A stretch of DNA of 64,000 nt. It comes from Anastatus disparis (taxonomy: Eukaryota; Arthropoda; Insecta; Hymenoptera; Eupelmidae). Of the stretch, positions 59,954 to 64,000 are shown in pieces (the first letter of the stretch is position 1; every line of letters starts with the position of its first letter). A model generated the notes under the pieces. That model had not been told where the DNA came from. It was given only the letters and a program-made list of their open reading frames with translations, and did not search any database. Both the position numbers and the translations under genes were made by a program. The DNA is taken from NCBI GenBank assembly GCA_017163975.1, contig JAFFSR010000221.1, positions 2,356,001 to 2,420,000 on the forward strand, read 5' to 3'.

Positions 59954-62004
59954 CCAATAAATATTGAAATAGCAATGAATTTAAAAATTTCTTTTGATAG
60001 AGTCAAAAAACTGAATCTCAAAAATAATCATAATTTAATTCATTTATCAATTGTAAATAATATTGAGTGAGTAAAATAATTTTAACAGTAAATAAAATTA
60101 AAATATCTTTAAGATGTTCTACTAACACAATAAAAGACATTCATAATCATGACAGTTAATAAGACGAAAAAAAATGGTCAATCGTTAACCTTGCTTACGT
60201 CTGCAGAAAATCCTACAAATTCATGTAATTTTTTATTAAAAATAGTAGAATACTCAAAGCAATTTATTTAAAGTTTCCTTTATTTATTTGTCATTTAAAG
60301 ATATTTTTTAAACCTCGCTATTTTTCTATTGTTAGATTTACTATTGTTAGGATCAGAATCACTGTTCACATTTATAAGATCACGTGATATAGGAAACAGA
60401 TTTGATTTATTTTATAAGTTAAATATAATTTACATGTTTTCAAGAGGATTATCAATTACTTTTAATAAAAGAATCGTAATGATGAATCGTTCCATTTTCA
60501 TTTCCAATTTTAAAATATAATAGAATATATGCATATATAACCAAACAAAATTTTAGTTACTTTTTTAAATTCAAAATATAAAGAAAGTGTTTGAGAATCC
60601 AGCAGCATTTGATTAAGTAAATAAAAAAAGCAGGATTCAAATTTACTTAGAAATTCAAAAAAACGTTTTTATACTTTTGTTGTTATTCAAAAGCGTAGTT
60701 TAATGTTACAATGTTAAATAAATATTTAAATATTTATTTTCAGTTATAAAGTTACTGTGGTCCAGAAAATGCAATTCATTGAACTCAATGCGTTATTTTA
60801 TATGTTAACGGTACACAAAAAAAAGAATCTTTTTGACCTCTATTTTACCAACAAAAAGTATTAAAATCTCTCGTAAATAATAATATTAAAATTCCTTGCG
60901 TAAAATATTTTAAATTTTACAATCCCTTAAATTTTTCCATTAAAATTATCTATTGCAAGTTAAATAATTAGCCTCTTGAATATTAATATTGCTTATTCAC
61001 TTTTATGAGTTTCGCGTAATTTTTATTATTAAAAAATTTAACAATTTTACTAAATTAATTCTTTTTAAGATAGTGATTTATAACATATAAAAGAGAAATA
61101 TTTCAAAATAACACGAATTGAAAAACGACAAAGTATCAATCGTAACATCAATCATGAAACTCCAGCAGCAATTTTATCACGAACACATTACATATATACA
61201 AGTTATTTGACTCATTATAGAATCATTACATTACATATGCTTCGATCACGCTAGAGCAATTCCTTTTCTTGCGCATATAAAGCGCATTCTGTGCGCACAC
61301 ACAAATATAGTCAATAATTTTTCTTTTTCTTTCTGTTTCTTTTTTTTTTAATCTTAGACTATATGTCTAGTTTTATATGCATTGTGATTATATACTATGT
61401 AACATGGTTCATCGGTTAGTTTGCTCGACTAAGCTTATATATACATACAGTGGTGTGTGTGTATATATAAACCTCTGCACATTTAACTCGTCTTATTATC
61501 GATCCTTTGGGTCCACTATTGTCCGAGTTTTATATGTATATATTAACATTATTTTTTTCTTTGCAAGTATATCGATAATGCATGAATGTGTTTATTAAAG
61601 ATTATATTTGTATCGATATATGTAGAAATAAAATTTCTTTTTTCTTTTAATGTTGGAGTACATAATGTAATGCTTACATACGGTGATGTGTAATTATGTA
61701 CATAAAAATTTAATTTTGTACTATTTAACAGCGTTGTTTATGCCGTGGATATATGCATTATCGATTTGTTTTATAAATATTGACTGTACAATAACGTGGA
61801 CTACTTTTTTTTCTGTTGGTAAACAAAAAATATTGTAATTATGTTTATCGTTTAATTTTTATAATTATTTTGTTTATTTTTTGTGAAAAATAATGTATTT
61901 TCTAATAAAATTATAGTGCGCTTGGCTGTTTAGAATATTATTATTTATAATATTAACAAAATGACTGGATTTTTTTACAAATTTTAGTATATGATGATGA
62001 TTGA
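59954..62004. other. Intergenic, AT-rich, one CpG-bearing patch
   Basis: No gene is supported. A patch with GCGCATATAAAGCGCATT at 61272-61289 followed by GTGCGCACACAC is CpG-bearing and contains a TATAAA-like word. It could be a promoter, perhaps that of the minus-strand AGPAT, but evidence is thin. Frames at 60329-60520 and 61377-61598 are not credible. Confidence 0.35.
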
Positions 62005-62197
62005 AATCGTCAGTGGCTCAGTCGATAGAACGATGGATTCGTAATCTCGAGGTTCGGACTTCGAATCCCGCTCTTGGCCGATTTATACAAGCATTACTGT
62101 ATTAAGATACGAGTGTTTTGTTCCTAAACACACTGACGATCTCCGTCGCTAATTAGCATCGAAATGGTAGCATAAATAGCGATGTTAAATAAAGAAA
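62005..62197 (+). repeat. tRNA-derived SINE copy 15 (full length)
   Basis: Head TGGCTCAGTCGATAGAAC, loop TTCGTAA, B box with one change (GACTTCGAATCCC), body and TAAATAAAGAAAAA tail are all present. Confidence 0.92.
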
Positions 62198-63489
62198 AAT
62201 GTATTCTTAAAAAATGTTATGTAATAAATTCACATATTAAACAAACTACAGATAATTTAAAAAATTGATAAATCTTAAAGTGATACAGCAAATTCCACTT
62301 CTATATAGCTAAATTTCACTTTGTAGCAATGAATTTTTTTTCTTATTAATTATTATCTTTAAAGATGCCTTATTTTTCAATTTAAATCCGGCAAAAGTTT
62401 AAAATAATAGTACGCTTCATAAATGGGATATTTCACACGAATTTGCTGAGCAAACAAATGTAAGTTATGATTTATAAATTTCTTACTCGAAAACTATCGG
62501 TTTTCGGAAAAAGCGATTAAAATACATTTTGCTGGAAATCAAGTGCAGAGCATTCATGCATTTCTCAGTTTTTTTTTATTGGTCCACTTTGCAATTAACA
62601 TACTCTAAGTGTGTAAAAATTTTAATCTGACGTCTTAAATATTGAATTTAACTTAAACGTATGTTAAGTGATATGCATATATGATTATGCAATCCATTAA
62701 ACAAAAGATTGAATAAAAATCTAAAAACATTCGTGCGAATTTTGTATCTAATTTTTAGTGAAAAGTGTTTTCATACTGTTAGATATATGATTCACATTAA
62801 GGTGTTTATATCAAATTTCCGATAAGATATAATACTGTGAATGATAAAAAAATTAAAAAAAGAGCATTGATCTACATTTATATTTGTAAACAAATTCTTA
62901 TAGAAATATTTATTCCGAACACAATTATGCCTATAAAGGATTAATTACATGACAATATTTATTATCTGATATATTATAGCTTCCTGAGTTATGAATATCA
63001 TAACTTTCTGTCAAGCAAACAATTTTCGCGTAAAAAATTCTCAAATTAATTTCTTTGGTTCTTGTATCAAATAATTTTTTTTTTTATTAATCTAATTAAG
63101 ATGGATATGAAAATATTTATTCTTTACATTGTATATCTAGTGTTTATATATGTTTATGTAAGAATATTTCCACGTACTTAGAAATTAATCAGTTAATGTG
63201 TCAGAAATTTTCTTATCTTACGTTGAAATTGCAATGAAACAAATTTACAAATTTTACACGATAGCAACAATTTAATGAAAAATCGCGATAAAGTTTATCA
63301 TGATTTTGATGCATGCAATACTTTAGGAGTTTTCATACTATAGTTTATATGTGTGAAGGAATACCCAAACACTTGGCCAAATTTTGGTTACAGTTGTAGA
63401 CTTTATTTTTGAAAAAATTTTACTAAAATATTAATTTTTATATAAAAATATATATAACATATTAAATTTTTGTTGATTTTTTTAAAAAT
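62198..63489. other. AT-rich intergenic, nothing seen
   Basis: I see no gene or structured repeat in this stretch. Confidence 0.5.
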
Positions 63490-63667
63490 TTTATTTAAGG
63501 TTGTATTTATGCGATATTAATTAGCGACGGAGGTCATCGATATGCTTGTGAGGAAAGCTCATATAACGTTAAGTGGTGTTTGTATCAATCGACCGCTGAG
63601 AGCGGGATTCGAACTCAACCTCGAAATGATGAATCTACCACTCTACAGATTGAGTCACTGAGACTTC
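63490..63667 (-). repeat. tRNA-derived SINE copy 16
   Basis: Tail, shortened body (GATATTAATTAGCGACGGAGG) and tRNA-like head with several substitutions. The order and orientation match the other minus-strand copies. Confidence 0.85.
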
Positions 63668-64000
63668 ATAAAGTTGATATTAAAATAAAGTATTGAAAAA
63701 AGTTTTAACAATTCTAATTAATATTTTAGAACGTAAATTATTGATTTAGTTTTAAAGATATGAACTTAAAATGGTATATAAGTTATCTTAGTTTTACAAG
63801 GACAATAACAAAAAATGTGACAGTCGTTGATAAACGGCACACATTCGAATGCGTCTATGTTTGGACTGAAGATACCAAAAATTTTTTCATCACAACTTTT
63901 ACTATAATACAATATATTAAGAATTTTATTTTTGTAATTTTTAAAAAATTTTTTAATGATATAACAATCATCTAAATCAAGCCATTAAATTTTCGGCAAG
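63668..64000. other. Window end, no supported gene
   Basis: An open frame at 63760-63975 has a slightly protein-like middle (TRTITKNVTVVDKRHTFE) but no start context, domain or splice evidence. It might be part of an exon of a gene continuing past the window. Confidence 0.25.

Noticed and set aside
59787..59975. 62-codon minus-strand open frame (SGSVGRAIDSQSRGSEF peptide)
   Set aside because: It is the translation of the SINE's tRNA-like head and body. The same artefact occurs in SINE copies elsewhere.

Overview
The window is nuclear DNA of an insect, very AT-rich, with spliced genes, long introns and many copies of a tRNA-derived SINE. The dynamin protein closely matches the form I know from holometabolous insects. 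The AT-rich background with CpG-dense patches suggests a hymenopteran, possibly a parasitoid wasp, but that is an inference. No bacterial, CRISPR or phage features are present.

Layout. Positions 1-6800 are mainly non-coding. They hold two SINE copies, a miRNA-like hairpin (2453-2535) and a decayed coding-like stretch on the minus strand (4358-5330). A CpG- and GAGA-rich block (6840-7560) probably contains the promoter and first 5'UTR exon of the next gene. Positions 9651-45963 (+) hold dynamin (shibire orthologue), reconstructed exon by exon from GT...AG sites, phase and family similarity: GTPase, stalk, PH, GED and proline-rich domain, with three alternative last exons (ends 36179, 38473, 45963). 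Several very small in-frame exons are supported or suggested: 27 nt at 27943, 27 nt at 33158, 6 nt at 34343 and 9 nt at 44833, plus weaker candidates at 31864 and 32135. Positions 50256-51258 (+) hold a three-exon gene for a 270-residue Lys/Cys-rich protein with an N-terminal coiled coil. I do not recognise its family. Positions 53419-56369 (-) hold a five-exon 1-acyl-sn-glycerol-3-phosphate acyltransferase (276 residues). From 56370 to 64000 I see only SINEs and AT-rich sequence.

How the genes relate. Dynamin severs endocytic vesicle necks, and the acyltransferase makes phosphatidic acid in the ER. Both act on membranes, but nothing in the sequence shows co-regulation, and their adjacency is probably incidental. 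The repeats are informative: about 16 copies of one SINE family, with all seven inside dynamin in antisense orientation; one ~110-bp foldback element present twice in dynamin introns; and a second, more diverged foldback family. Exon edges and UTRs are predictions without transcript support.
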